DNA of 64,000 nt from Limnephilus marmoratus (GCA_917880885.1 OU862910.1:21960710-22024709), one strand, 5' to 3'. Shown: positions 32,975 through 44,125, counted from the stretch's first letter. A program made the numbers and translations. The notes: generated by a model not told the origin, from the letters alone.

Positions 32975-33397
32975 TTGCGTAAACAACCGTCAAACTCGGA
33001 ATTTTTCAGGATAACTAACCTTTGGTTAAAAAGTCAGGTAAATAGGATCGTCATTATGGGGTTCTTCTACCTAAAGCAAATTAAGTCAGTTCGTAGGAAC
33101 TTTTCAACAGAGGCAACTGAGCTTCTTGTGAACTCATATGTAGTATCACTTCTAGATTATTACGACGGCATTTATGCGAGTATTTTAAAATGCCAAAATG
33201 ATGAAACGAGACGAAATCTTCACTGGCTGAAGTGTCCTGAAAGGATCCCGTACAAGATATGCTGGATGGTGTTTAAAGCTATCAATGAAATTACTTCACC
33301 ATATGTTTCTGACTTATGCTTTCTGGAAAATATTGGTGTAAGGCAGACAACTCTATTAGCGACATCATCAATCGAAAGTTTGAAAGAGTACAGATAA
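32975..33397 (+). pseudogene. CR1/L2 reverse transcriptase fragment (C-terminal)
   Basis: It reads FYLKQIKSVRRNFSTEATEL then LVNSYVVSLLDYYDGIYA, followed by LHWLKCPERIPYKICWMVFK. These are the thumb and C-terminal phrases of L2/CR1-type elements (family: LLV.A.V.S.LDYCN, LHWLP...RI.YKI). A further frame change before 33400 separates the last residues (SGPDTP.ALICTLS on the opposite strand is a shadow). It is non-functional. Confidence 0.78.
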
Positions 33398-33535
33398 GTG
33401 CATTTGGAGTATCCGGCCCTGAGGATTGGAATGAACTTCCTATGAAAAAAGAATTCCTTAAAAATTGAGATCTCAATTGTACAACGACCCTTGAGGTGAT
33501 TTTTTGGAAAAACGGCGCTGTATAAATCAGCAAAA

Positions 33536-34236
33536 TATTATTATTGAATGTTTTGCTTTGAATTTAACGTGACACATCCGTGTTTAAAAACTTTTTTCCA
33601 ATAGACAAGTTCACTTTTTTGCGTTCTGATGTCCATTTGAAAACAGCCGCTTTTATTTTAAAACGTACGCACCGCCGAATTTAATTTAAATCTCATTTTA
33701 TAAAGTTGGAAATGTAAGTTTTAATTACGAATATATTAAAACTCTAAATGCTCTGTGAGATTATAAATCCTTACAACCTAACTTTATTTAACTCGATTTT
33801 AGCCTGTCGCTGGCGCCTTTGTTCACCTTAGTTATGCTTAAATGTGATTTAAGATTCTAACAGCCAATAATAACAACACCAAAAAACAACCATTATTATA
33901 GTCTAACTTGTTTCATAAACAAGATCACCAACTTTCTTGTGTTCTTTGCAGTTTTCAGATATGAATTTTCAAGAAAGCAGTTTGTCCTCGCGTCGATACG
34001 GGTATAAGCGTTATAAATAATACTGGCTTTGTTTTGCGGCGGGGTGGGGTGGTGGGTTAGATGGGGAAGTTCAGAATTATTCCTATACACCAGTGATGAT
34101 CAACCCATTTTCCTGGAAGGACATTTTGTTCATTTTCAATTAGTTCGCGGGCCGCAGGGGGTAGGGTAGCTTGGCATTGTTAACTTTGCAGTCGTTTTTC
34201 GCTAGTTTATTTGTATTTTCTAAAGCGGTGTTTTTT
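33536..34236. other. AT-rich non-coding stretch
   Basis: No gene was recognised. A G-rich patch lies at 34030-34060. Confidence 0.5.
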
Positions 34237-34635
34237 GACGGCCGACGTGGTCTAGAGGTAAGGCTCTTCCGAAAGTCGCGGGTTCGAACCCGGCGTGCGC
34301 AAATAAATTTTATTTGATTAATTTGTGGAATTTCCCAATAAATTCATTTAAAATAATACGTATGTAATTTTTTTGCGGCACGTTCCATAGTACTCTCAGT
34401 ATGGCCCAAGTGTAAGACCACCATTCAGAATTGAAACGTTGCTTGAAATGGCTTTAGCCGTGTTTGGTGACCAGATCTGAATAGCCAGGTACTTCCCCAC
34501 CTTCCTCTCCCCCACCTCCTTCCCCTCCCCACTACGTTCAGCCTCACAACATACCCCGATTGGGGATTCCATAGTCTCACTGGCTCCAGACGGGAGCAGT
34601 TGGTGACTCTTGTGCGGTATTCATATAAAAAAAGG
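34237..34635 (+). mobile_element. tRNA-derived SINE, copy 1
   Basis: The head GACGGCCGACGTGGTCTAGAGG contains an A-box-like TGGTCTAGAGG, followed by the B box GGTTCGAACCC at 34281. The AAATAAATTTTATTTGATTA linker, body phrases TTGAAACGTTGCTTGAAATG and GTGACCAGATCTGAATAGCC, a pyrimidine block CTTCCTCTCCCCCACC, and CCTCACAACATACCCCGATT follow. It ends ACTCTTGTGCGGTATTCATA plus an A run. The same order is seen in three other copies in the window. Confidence 0.85.
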
Positions 34636-35699
34636 CTGCAAAGCGCCGAAAATTTTACATCTCTAAACCAAATAAATGCTCTCGATTTATTATTATTCTT
34701 AAATATTAAAGATTGTACAAAAAATATTTGCCTAAATCAATAAATGCCGGTGATTTTTATTGTTCGGCAAATTAAATAAAATTTGGTGAAAAAAAATTTG
34801 TTATTTTATTCAACGGCAAACCTTTAAAATGCATCATACATGGGTTTCAAAAAAGCGCTGTGCGAAAGTGAAATTTTATCTACAATTAAGGTCGAATCAC
34901 GGAATTCCGTTTTTTAAAGAATATTTTTGTCTATCAAGAAATGGCTTATTATTTTGAACGGCTAATTCAAAACTTTGTAAAAAGACTAAAATTTTCCGCT
35001 AAACCGCTTATGCAAAACGTTAAAGAAACCGTTGAAAAATTTATACCGCATTTTGTTATTTGATTTAGCCAAGTAGTACGAAAAGGACTGGCGGGCCGCG
35101 GGTTGCTCATCACTGATATAGATGAAATCCCCGCTGAAAGTTAAGACGTTTTGATATAGGATTTGCATTAACCTTTTCCCCGTGTGCAAAGTTTCGCCGG
35201 CCATAAAGCCAGCGGGTAGTGAAATTTGCATACCTGAAGCTAAAGTGGTTCTCCACACATTCATAGCGCTAGTTGCACTGCTTTCATCGCCTTTTTATTC
35301 TAATTTGATTGCCATACCGGTGAATATACCTACGACGCAAAATTTTCAGGACATTCTTTATTGCTTTTTTTCCATGAACATGGTGGCATTAACAGTAATA
35401 ATTTATTTTTATGGTAATGGAGTGTAAGGTTACCGTGTGGATAAAGTACTGTAAATGTATACTAATCTTGTTGTGTTTGGTAAACACCTAGGAGATAGTG
35501 AACTGTATTAGAGTGTCTGCATTAGAATGATGCGTGGGTTTATTGTGTTGGTCGTTGTTATAAATGTATCCGTGATTTGTTCCTTATGTGTTCTGTGCAA
35601 TATTACCGACATGCTAACTGATTTAGGTTTGAGGTCACTTTTTTATTTCTAGGATATTCGCTACTTGCCCAAGGATTTTTTATCCTTCAAATAGTATTA
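34636..35699. other. AT-rich non-coding stretch
   Basis: No gene was recognised. 35160-35290 is slightly GC-richer, with no convincing coding signal. Confidence 0.5.
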
Positions 35700-35912
35700 T
35701 GTCCTCACCTCTGCCATAGGCCACCCCAAGTGGGTCGCTACGTATGGTGACTTAGCAGGGGTGCCCGGGTTCTTGGGATGAGATTTGTTTAGGTTTTGGC
35801 GGCGGATGTCCTTCATTTCCGTCCTCCACCCAAAGCATACCCAAAGATGACATAGGTCCTGAGGATAATTACATTCCTCAGCGCCTCCTGTGTGGCGCTA
35901 ACGTAAAAAGAA
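35700..35912 (+). mobile_element. LINE 3'-end fragment (family A), plus strand
   Basis: GGGGTGCCCGGGTTCTTGGG, ATGACATAGGTCCTGAGG and CTCAGCGCCTCCTGTGTGG, ending GCGCTAACGTAAAAAGAAA, match the minus-strand copies at 7928-8163 and 42065-42310. The terminal stem is slightly decayed. Confidence 0.7.
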
Positions 35913-37984
35913 ACAAGAAGTATCGGTGGTTGAGTAAATTCACGTTAAAAATTCAGTCACCGTTCTGGGTAAATAAAATAGGACAGATAATAAAAATAAG
36001 ATATCTTCGCAGTAAACTGTTATCCCAAGCTCTAAAGTTTTTTTAATCTGTGTAAACCTTCTCTGGGTTTTCTAAATTGTTGTCCCGTTTTATAGTTTTC
36101 CTTATTTCCCACCCCTTTAGCGCGCCTTTTGCACCTGACAGTTTAAGTTTCCGTTTAATTTTCTCAGTTCTTATAATAAATGGGTTTCAGTGGAATATCT
36201 GAAGATCTTGTGCCTAACTGGGCAATGATAGTGATGGAAATAGTAGTTTCCGTTTAATTTTCCCTTTTAAGTTATTACGATAAATGGTTTTCATTTGAAA
36301 TGTATTTAAAGAGAGTAGTAAAAATTTTAATACGTTTTATTCAAACGTTTTTACTGAGGATAAATCCTAGCGATTTTTATTGGTGTGAAAATTTTGCGCG
36401 GCTAAATCTACTTAATTTCTTTGTAGAAATTAAATATAACGACCGTGCATTTTCTTTGTTAAGGCGGTAAGAAATTTCGTCGTTAGAAGTGCCAAGTTTG
36501 AGAAATTAGGCTTTTTCCATTAACTTAGTATAAACTTATTTATAAATGAGGTGAAAAAAATGTCGTCGAGTAGCTGAGTCTTGCCATGGCACGAGTACAC
36601 AATTTTATATCTTTCAAATTCGGCGTTACTCCCCCTATGCACTTGAATGTAAACGTCCAAATTTTCTTCAAAATCACTTTTTTAGTAGAAGTCAAGTACT
36701 GAACGAATAAGAGTGCTATAAGTTAGGGATACACTGGTCCCCTCAGTCCACTGAACGCTACGTAGGCAACGCATTAAGTCATCTGGACAACTTACAATCC
36801 ACAGATTTTCTGTAAAAAGTAAATGCTTTAGAAATGTACAAGTCACAAGCGCATTTTTATACGCTCCTCATTCAACGCCGATCTGCTTTGTCCAGGTCGG
36901 CGTGGGACATGTGAAAGAAAGATGGCGGTGGTAAAAGGCCTTTTAACGAGTTGATTTTGGCGTTTAAGGTTTTGTTTATTTGACGTTCGGCGCTTATTAA
37001 CATTTATTGCTCGTTTTGTTGTTAAAATGGGAGATGAGCAACTAATGGATATAGTAAAAGTTACGAAGTAATTTATAACGTAAAAATCATTGGATGTTGC
37101 AATAATGCTATTCAAATTTGGGTTGCTTGCCTAGGACGTGCACGTCGGCCTGGGCACATAGTATTGCATACTTTGCTTACGTGGGCCTAGTGTGTCTTAC
37201 CCACAGTATTGTTATCGTGTAAATGCTAAGTATATTTAATTTTCCTTCTGTTCTATTTATCTCCATTGAGCCCTCTGTTACCCCTGCCGAGAAAGACTGC
37301 TTCCCTTGTATCTGGGTTGTTTGTTTGGGACCAGATCATTCCGAGAACTGAATTGCTAGAAATTGTTTCGGTTACTCTCCGGGGGTGGATTTTGCCGAAT
37401 CTCAATATTTCAGCAATAATTCATAGAAATATGGTATTATTGCTGAAAGTGTACTAATAACAAGTGATTCAATATTCCATTTCAAATCCTTGGCAAGTTA
37501 ATTAAATTCTATGGCCTGTGTTTGACTTTCGTTTTAAAATCAGGTCGCTTGAGTTAATACAAACGTAATTAAATATTATTCATCAAGAATCAATGAAATA
37601 TACCTACTTTATCAATGCTTTCATTTATATAATGTATTTCTTTGTGTTTATATTAATTTCCAAACAGTTTTGAGAAAATTGGTATATTTCCTCTTCACGA
37701 AATTCAAAAATCCGCCTTTAAATTATCTTTCTATTTTCTTTATTTTTGTATCCTGTTTGAAGTTTCCCAATTTTCTCACTGAAAGTCTGCCGAATTTACA
37801 ACCTTGTTGACAAAGATTGAATGTAATTTGTTTTCCGTTCGCCAGGCAAGTTACAAAAGACGTCTTTAGATAGGGCCTACTTGCTATTTCCGATCTTTTC
37901 GTGTGACGGGATAATTGACTGAACGTAGCGAATTTTTTTAATGTTAATACTGCACAAGAATCCTAACTGCTTCCAATCATGTGG
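35913..37984. other. Non-coding stretch with a local duplication
   Basis: A diverged direct duplication (period about 98 bp) is visible at about 36147-36200 and 36245-36300: TTTCCGTTTAATTTTC followed by ATAAATGG.TTTCA.T.GAAAT. A GC-richer patch at 37115-37200 has no ORF. No gene was recognised. Confidence 0.5.
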
Positions 37985-38244
37985 TGTCACAGGGACTATG
38001 GCACCCGCAATTGGGGTATGAAGGTAGTGGAGAGGGGAGGGAGATGGGAAAATACCTGGCTATTTAGCGACGTTTCAATTCTGAACACAACTCTTTAATG
38101 TGCCGCAAATATACTACATATTTGAAATGAATAAATTGTGAAATGGCTTAATAAAATTTAGTTGTCCGGATTTCAACCCGTGACCTCCGGATTGCTAGCC
38201 GAGAGCCTTCCCTCTCGAACACGGAGACCGTCCTGCTTTAACTC
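37985..38244 (-). mobile_element. tRNA-derived SINE, copy 2
   Basis: On the minus strand it begins with the tRNA-like head (GGACGGTCTCCGTGTTCGAG; B box-like GGTTGAAATCC). It continues with AACTAAATTTTATTAAGCC, GAATTGAAACGTCGCTAAAT, AGCCAGGTATTTTCCC and TACCCCAATTGCGGG. It is shortened in the middle compared with copies 1 and 3. Confidence 0.8.
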
Positions 38245-38569
38245 GACCGTTTTGCATTTCGTCTGCCTGTGTAGTTGTTTATTTTCAAGATGGTGGCCGT
38301 TTTAATGGTTCAGTAAAGATTATTTTTTCAAATAAGAAATTGTCATGTTTATTTGGACCTTCTCATTTGCATTTTTTATGATACCTACTTGAAGAAAATT
38401 TGAAAAAAGAAATGAGTTGGTGTCATTTCTTTGGACAACTTGCATAATTCCTTATTTGAAAAAATATTACATAAAATATATGGTTTATAAAAAAGTAGGT
38501 AGATATTTAAGTATCTACTTAACAAATCTTATGATTTCATAGGAAATTTTTGTTTTGATTTATTAAATA
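38245..38569. other. AT-rich non-coding stretch
   Basis: An inverted phrase (TTTTTTCAAATAAGAAATTGTCATG at 38324 versus TTCCTTATTTGAAAAAATATTAC at 38449) suggests a small foldback of about 145 bp. Nothing else was seen. Confidence 0.45.
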
Positions 38570-38905
38570 CTAGCTCACCCGGTCACGCGTTGCTGAGACT
38601 AACGAAACACAACGCCATCTACCCAACCTTTTAATTCGCAGCGCCATCGGTTAATTTGCATACAAATCAAATCCAAACCCCCCGCTTGCCAGCCCGCTCG
38701 TCCACCACATACAGACATTCTCCTTTAATTATATATTTCAACTAATTTACCCAAAACCTTGCCAAATTATATACTTAAACTTTCCTCATGAATCACTCTA
38801 TCTATTGGTGAAAACCACATGAAAATCCGTTCAGTAGTTTTTGAGTTTATCGCGAACAGACAGATAGACGCGGCGGAGGAATTTAATTTATAATATGTAG
38901 AGAAG
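38570..38905 (-). mobile_element. Helitron-like element, minus strand
   Basis: On the minus strand the end is CAACGCGTGACCGGGTGAGCTAG before T. The interior has AAAACTACTGAACGGATTTT, GGTTTTCACCAATAGATAG and GGTGGACGAGCGGGCTGGC, shared with 12433-13067. The 5' end near 38905 is approximate. No protein is encoded. Confidence 0.65.
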
Positions 38906-40311
38906 AGAAAATTAGAAAGATATTTTTTGGACGCGAGGTCTACTGTTCACAGAACTCAGTATATTTGATATATATGTAGAATAAACCTTGCTAAAGTAGG
39001 ACACAGTCCGCGGCCGACTTTGGTGATCGGTATGACTAATTCAAATTATCGAACACGACATGGCTGTATAAAATGAGGTAATCCTCGTGTGGGCGCCGCC
39101 TTATTCCGTATTATTATTATATCTAACAAAGATAACCAATATTCTACAGCTATTGGGTTCGAACTCTTTTTACTTCAGGTATCTGAATACGATCAAGATT
39201 ATTATTTTGTAGTCTTCAGTCGGCAGGCGCGTGTCTTGTCCATATTACGGACACTAGGAAATTACATGTGCGGTTTTTGATCTAATTAGCTTCGTACACA
39301 TTGGCCGCACGATGCACGTGAGCTGTTCCCAGCTAGTAAATAAATAGTCAAATTGGCAATGGTGTCGCGAAACTGCGACTCCACTGTAAATTGGCGGTAA
39401 GTGCTGCAGAGCAAAGCCTGTGCAACCCTTGAAGGACCAGTCCCGAAACTACGTGATCGCTAAGTTATACGGGACGATTAAATAGCATACACTCGCAAAC
39501 CTGATGGATGGAGTCAGTCAGTCGATAGTTCAGATCTGTGCTTTTGGAAAATTAGATAAGCCCAGATTGGAAAAAGGAAAATAGGACTCACCGTTGCAGA
39601 TGGGGCCTCGCTGATCTCCAGTTTGTGGTGAACACTTCACAATGTTTAATTTAAAAATCGCAATATAATATTCTTATAACAAGAGGTTACGATACATGCG
39701 CCCTGTCTGAGATATTATTTTGCACTGAACAGCAAAGCACACTGTCACCTCTCCAAAGTTGAGTACTTTCTTGCAACAATTTTTATGGTTACATTTAGGA
39801 TGGAAAGATTAGGTAGATCGGATAAATTCAGGATTTTGACATATGCTACCCACCAAGTCTGCGAATGCAATACCCAATCAATCCCATATAATAATGCGCG
39901 TACAGGCATAATAAAGTGTACGAAATCAATTGTGGATATAATAGTGTATTCATTCACATCAATTTTCAAGAATTTATTTGCTTTGTTGCTAGTTGGGAGC
40001 GGCTTACGTTGCGTTGTGCGGCCTTTCTTTACGAGCTATTGATGTTTTGATGCACATTAGATACGATAAGTTTCGTTTTCACGTAAAATAAGGATTTTTC
40101 CACGGGTATTTATTTGATCGATTTCTGATGTTGGAAGTAAGATCCAACCACAGAAATAGGGGAATGGTTATCTCTCTAGAAACGAATTATCAACGCGTAG
40201 TCTCTTTCATTGTTTGTTCCAATTGAAAAGAAAGAGATGGGAAAGAAGATAGTTAGCAACTACAAGACAACAGCCTTTATAATTATTATTTTATCTGAAC
40301 GAATAAATCTA
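38906..40311. other. Non-coding stretch
   Basis: Short ORFs lack conserved motifs. 38990-39110 and 39290-39480 are moderately GC-rich. I see no gene or repeat that I can name. Confidence 0.45.
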
Positions 40312-40646
40312 TATACAGAGTGTCCGGGAGTAAAGTGCATTAACTTCAGGAGGTGATTCTACATGATGGAAGGAGTGAAAAAGATTGACAACTTTTTTCG
40401 AAATTCCAACTTTTTTTTTTCCCATACAAAATGATCTACCTATTAAAAATCCTTACTGCGAGGTACGATCTTACTTGCCGGGAGCCTGCCGGGCACGATC
40501 GTGGCAAAATTGTATGGTGGTGATTGGCCCGTATCGTAACAGCGGAAAATGGAATTTCGAAAAACGTTATTTATCTTTTTTACTTATACTATCATGTAGA
40601 ATCACCTCCCGAAGTTAATGCACTTTACCCCCGGACACCCTGTATA
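40312..40646. mobile_element. MITE with TATA-flanked CAG...CTG ends
   Basis: The element 40316-40642 starts CAGAGTGTCCGGGAGTAAAG and ends with its inverse (CTTTACCCCCGGACACCCTG). The inverted ends extend over about 55 bp through GGTGATTCTACATGAT. TATA flanks both sides (40312-40315, 40643-40646), compatible with a TA target duplication of Tc1/mariner type. The centre is non-coding with a GC-rich CTTGCCGGGAGCCTGCC patch. Confidence 0.85.
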
Positions 40647-40981
40647 TATAAATCTATTATTTTTTATCTTCTATTATTTATTCTGAATGGTTACGAAAAC
40701 ATTACATGTAAAGTACAGGCAATTCTTTTAAGAGAGGGCGCGTTTGAATGTATTTATGCACACCCTATTTTCTAAAGTTTCAAAAAGTTTTTCGAACTAG
40801 CTTGGAACACCCGCCCGCTGTTTCCCTTTGTTCCACAAATGCCCAAAGATGCAAAAGAGATCAAAGTTCGTAGAAAATTAAAGTTTTCCATGCATGTGTT
40901 GCGTAGCGACGTTTATCAATTCCGTTTAATTTTTTGCTCGTGATTCAATTCAACTTTGTGATGTGACATTATAATTTAAAA
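40647..40981. other. Non-coding stretch
   Basis: No gene or clear repeat was seen between the MITE and the Penelope remnant. Confidence 0.5.
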
Positions 40982-41036
40982 TAAAACAATAACTTTGTAA
41001 ACACCACTTTACACTAATAATAGTACAAGTAAACTT

Positions 41037-41438
41037 TTGATGAACAGTAAGGACAAGGAAGATAGTCTATCTCACTCGGTAATTTATTCACTCCAATGCA
41101 GTGACTGTCCCGCTTATTATATAGGCAAAACGGCACAAAACATAAACACCCGTGTCAAAGAACATCTTAGATGCTTACACAGCACAGGCTTTTCGAAATT
41201 TGCAAACCACTTGATTGAAACAGACCATAAAATTCATAAAAACACTATAGGTATCAGGTTGGATAACTTAGAGGCACTAGAACTAAGGATAGTCAAAAAT
41301 ATTAATAGTAAGGTAATTAATTACCAAATAAATTTAAATCAAAGTACAATACTAAGATTGTTTCCTATTGACAAAGAACACTCCCGTTCCCTTCCCTATT
41401 CTCCATCTACACTTACGCCTTCTTCCTCCTTCACTTGA
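41037..41438 (+). pseudogene. GIY-YIG endonuclease domain of a Penelope-like element
   Basis: The 133-codon ORF has VIYSLQCSDCPAYYIGKTAQ near residue 15-34: the GIY-like VIY, the CxxC pair and the YIG. Then come the catalytic-arginine phrase NTRVKEHLRC and GFSKFANHLIETDH, whose histidines complete a CCHH set. In intact elements this domain follows the reverse transcriptase and nicks the target DNA. The RT is absent, so the first methionine is not the natural start. The frame itself is open to a stop at 41438. Confidence 0.88.
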
Positions 41439-41507
41439 GGAGTTTAACCCATTTTGTTAAATCATATATTATCTATAACACACATATAACTTAATGTTAG
41501 TAGAGTC

Positions 41508-41561
41508 ACTTCACTGCCCTGAAGAAGCTACGGTTGTAGCGAAACCCGGTCGGCATAAAGT
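41508..41561 (+). ncRNA. Candidate type I hammerhead ribozyme
   Basis: The core is CTGAAGA (41519-41525), one unpaired A, stem II GCTAC/GTAGC with a four-base loop, then GAAA (41541-41544). A tiny self-complementary stem III (ACC.GGT) follows. The GTC cleavage triplet ends at C41551. Stem I is TGCC/GGCA, then an internal loop, then ACTT/AAGT. All conserved core bases are present. The very short stem III suggests dimeric action, as described for Penelope hammerheads. Activity is inferred. Confidence 0.7.
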
Positions 41562-41704
41562 ATATAAAATAAAAGTGGTGTTTACAAAGTTATTGTTTTA
41601 TTTTTTATTATTATTTAAATGTATTTTGGTTGTAATTATTTATTTGTAATTTGGTTTCATACTTCAGTTTCCTGACAAAAACAAAATTATATTTTGATTC
41701 ATCC

Positions 41705-42766
41705 AATACACCTAGTGTCCGACCGAACTTTCGGTTTCGGTTTCGGCCTAGTTTCGGCCAAAAAACGAGTTTCGGCTTAGTTTCGGTTTCGGCCGCCATC
41801 CAGCCGAAACTAAGGCCGAAACCGAAACTAAATTTGGGAGGTATCGTCCTGCGATCGGACATGTTCGGTGCACTGAACTGCGAGCCACGAAGTGTCATCT
41901 TGCTGCACGCTCATAGTCGTGTCAGGACTTGATTCACTTGTTTGTGTTCGCTCCGCGAACTTTGCGGTAGTTTGGTTTATTTGTTGTGAAATTGGAGGTG
42001 TTTATACTTAACATTATTTCGAAATAGGTAAGTTTTATTTCGCTATTGAAATGATTTAGTTCATGATAGGCCCTAAGGAAAATAATTTTCCTCAGGGCTT
42101 ATGTCATTTTTGGGGATGCTGTGTGGAGGATTTTTTTAGGAAAAGGAAGGAGAGGAGAGTTCTGGGAAGGAAAAGGGGTGGGTAAGAATCAGGGGTTCAG
42201 TGTGTCCTGGTCATCCACCTTCAAGACCTAGACAAACCTCATCCCATGAGCCCGGGCACCCCTGCTAAATCACCAAACGTATCGAACCACTTGGGGTGAT
42301 CAATGGCAGAGGTGTTGGTTATCCAATAAAGTTTCCCGGGGCGGCGGTCCCCATTCCCGCCTCCCAAATTATTTTGTTCTTACGATGAAAGAGTATTTTG
42401 TTTTTTACCTTTTATTTTGTTATTTGTTAATGATGTTCAAATAGGTAAAACCTCTTATTTCTTTTTTTTTAATATTATTAACGAAGCGATTTACGATTAC
42501 GATTTCCAAAAGCATCAATAATTTATTTGAAATAAGGAGTGATAATTGTGTTATGTTTATTTTTAGTTCAAATATCAGAGACTGAATGATTAATATATGA
42601 TTTAAAAATAAAGATTGATTGATTAAGATTGACTATTTTTTTTCCACGAAATCATGACCTTATATAGAAGTTACGGTTTCGGCCGAACCTGAGACCGAAG
42701 CCGAAACTAAGTTTCGGTTTCGGTTTCGGCCGTAAAAACTTGTTTCGGTCGGACACTAAATACACC
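41705..42766. mobile_element. hAT-type non-autonomous element with TTTCGG ends
   Basis: The element 41713-42758 is bracketed by a perfect 8-bp duplication AATACACC (41705-41712, 42759-42766). Its ends are TAGTGTCCGACCGAA and the inverse. Both subterminal regions are dense in TTTCGGTTTCGGCC units in both orientations (41727-41825, 42668-42745). The interior has no transposase. It includes a family-A LINE fragment at 42065-42310, so it has served as a target itself. Confidence 0.93.
42065..42310 (-). mobile_element. LINE 3'-end fragment (family A) nested in the hAT element
   Basis: TAGGCCCTAAGGAAAATAAT...CCTCAGGGCTTATGTC, then GGATGCTGTGTGGAGG, GGGCACCCCTGCTAAATCAC and CTTGGGGTGATC, match the 7.9-kb copy. 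The poly-A end is lost. Confidence 0.72.
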
Positions 42767-43234
42767 ACTACATACGGATCTCTTAAAAATGATGTGCCTG
42801 TAATTCGCCAACGCTATTACTTGCTTCGTTCTATATCTTCTTTAAAATTGGCCGGCCAGACCCTCCCGATGTTTTCCCGAACGACCGGCACTAACCATCG
42901 CGTGCCGTTACAACTCGATGTGTCGGGATCGGTCCGGAATAATCAATGTAAAAGGTTTTCTCCTAACAATCCCGGCTTCCCTTGGTTTCGTATTCCCGTC
43001 TCGCGCCTTCAAAACAATGTATCGTACGATCGTATCCCTTGGTCAAAATAAACCGTCAAAGTTTCGCGATAAAGCAAACTTTTGTACGTTTATGACACGT
43101 AGGAACGATGGATTTACATATTTATATATCTGTCTGTTATACTTTTATGTGTTAGATTGCTTTAGTTTATATCTTCATATCCCCTTTCTTTATCAACAAG
43201 TTGTGACTTCATCTGATTTTTAACACTAACCAAC
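42767..43234. other. Non-coding stretch
   Basis: Two overlapping ORFs (to 43051 and 43223) have no recognisable domain and are not supported as genes. 42850-43000 is GC-richer. Confidence 0.45.
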
Positions 43235-43293
43235 TAACCATTACGCCGATTCCCCGCAGGGGTAGGTCGAGAGAATCTCCAAACAACTCGATC

Positions 43294-43719
43294 TCAGCAC
43301 ATGCCTCTTGCCTCGTTCAGATACATGCACCGCTTCATACATGCTCTTCTATTATTCTGACTCTTGACATGGCCCGACTCAAAAATCTGATTCACTTGGT
43401 CGTGCCATGTCTTCCTCGGGCGTCCCCGACTTATTCTATCATTCACATTTCCATCATATATTCTCCCTACACCCCTTTCCTCGTTAGTTCGCTTTACGCT
43501 TGCTTGCCCAAACCATCTGACCATCCCTTTCTTAATCTTACTCGTTATGCTTACATCAGCCTTGCCTTCTTTGCGAATCTTCAAGTTTCTCACACGATCG
43601 TACGTGGGTTTATCACACAAACGCCTCAGGGATCTCATTTCTACAGCATTCAGTCTACTTTTATCCTTCCTCTGCCAGTTCCAAGCCTCACTGCGATACA
43701 TCACGGTAGATACCAGCAC
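43294..43719 (-). pseudogene. LINE ORF2 C-terminal region (family B copy 1)
   Basis: The ORF reads VMYRSEAWNWQRKDKSRLNA, MRSLRRLCDKPTYDRVRN, KKGMVRWFGQASVKR and GRPRKTWHDQVNQ. This is the C-terminal segment that follows the RT domain in many LINE ORF2 proteins (YGSE.W....D...L...EMR.LR, RWFGH, GRP.K.W). No catalytic domain is present. Confidence 0.8.
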
Positions 43720-43817
43720 TCCATTATGGACGGCTAGCTTCGCTTCTTTGGACAGTTTTTTGTTGACGCCAACGGCGGTTCAGTCCTCCATTAACGGAGT
43801 TACCTGCATTTACCCTT

Positions 43818-44097
43818 AGGGGTCGTCCATTAATCACGTGAGGCTCGAAAGGGGTGGGGGGGGGGGGGTTCGGAAAAAATCACGAAACATCACGAGGGGG
43901 TGGGTACAATGACGTGTATTTATTTATTGTATTTATCACGTGTATTTATTTTTCGTGATAATATTCTGAAAATTTCAAATACTTTGTGCTAAAAAAAATA
44001 CACGTGATTTGGGGGGAGGGGGGGGGGGGGGGGGTAGTCTAAAATCTCACCACACATCACCAGGGGGGGGGGGGGAGGGTTAAAAAGTTGCTTATTT
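43818..44097. mobile_element. G-tract MITE inserted in LINE family B
   Basis: It begins GGGGTCGTCCATTAATCACG and contains three long G runs (43856-43869, about 44009-44034 and 44065-44082) with ATCACG phrases. It interrupts a LINE that is continuous in copy 2. The far end lacks a clear inverse of the left end, so the element may be truncated. Confidence 0.65.
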
Positions 44098-44125
44098 GAA
44101 TATCTCTATCATCCTTCCATTTTTT

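Larger units (their letters stand above)
32440..33535 (+). mobile_element. CR1/L2-type LINE remnant
   Basis: A decayed 3' part of a LINE: reverse transcriptase pieces at 32487-32734 and 32975-33397, separated by stops and frame changes, then a short 3' end (CCCTTGAGGTGATTTTTTGG, AAAACGGCGCTGTATAA) with an ATT-rich tail at 33525-33535. The short repeat tail instead of poly-A and the protein phrases fit the CR1/L2 group. Confidence 0.82.
40982..41600 (+). mobile_element. Penelope-like element remnant closed by 29-bp inverted repeats
   Basis: A 29-bp repeat (TAAAACAATAACTTTGTAAA...CACCACTTT, 40982-41010) returns as an exact inverse at 41572-41600. Inside are a GIY-YIG endonuclease ORF and, downstream, a candidate hammerhead ribozyme. 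Both are hallmarks of Penelope-like retroelements. The reverse transcriptase is missing, so the element is 5' truncated. The inverse end is consistent with the odd terminal repeat arrangements of this group. Confidence 0.85.
43235..44125 (-). mobile_element. LINE 3' end (family B), copy 1, split by a MITE
   Basis: On the minus strand the 3' end is CTACCCCTGCGGGGAATCGGCG and then TAATGGTTAGTTGG, matching copy 2 at 45872. Coding remnants lie at 43294-43719. After the G-tract insertion 43818-44097 the LINE resumes at 44098 (AATATCTCTATCATCCTTCC), where copy 2 reads AATATCTCTATTAGCCTTCC. It is strongly 5' truncated. Confidence 0.8.

Noticed and set aside
42740..43223. Two overlapping ORFs of about 100 codons
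   Set aside because: They start at the hAT boundary, have no domain and match nothing I recognise.
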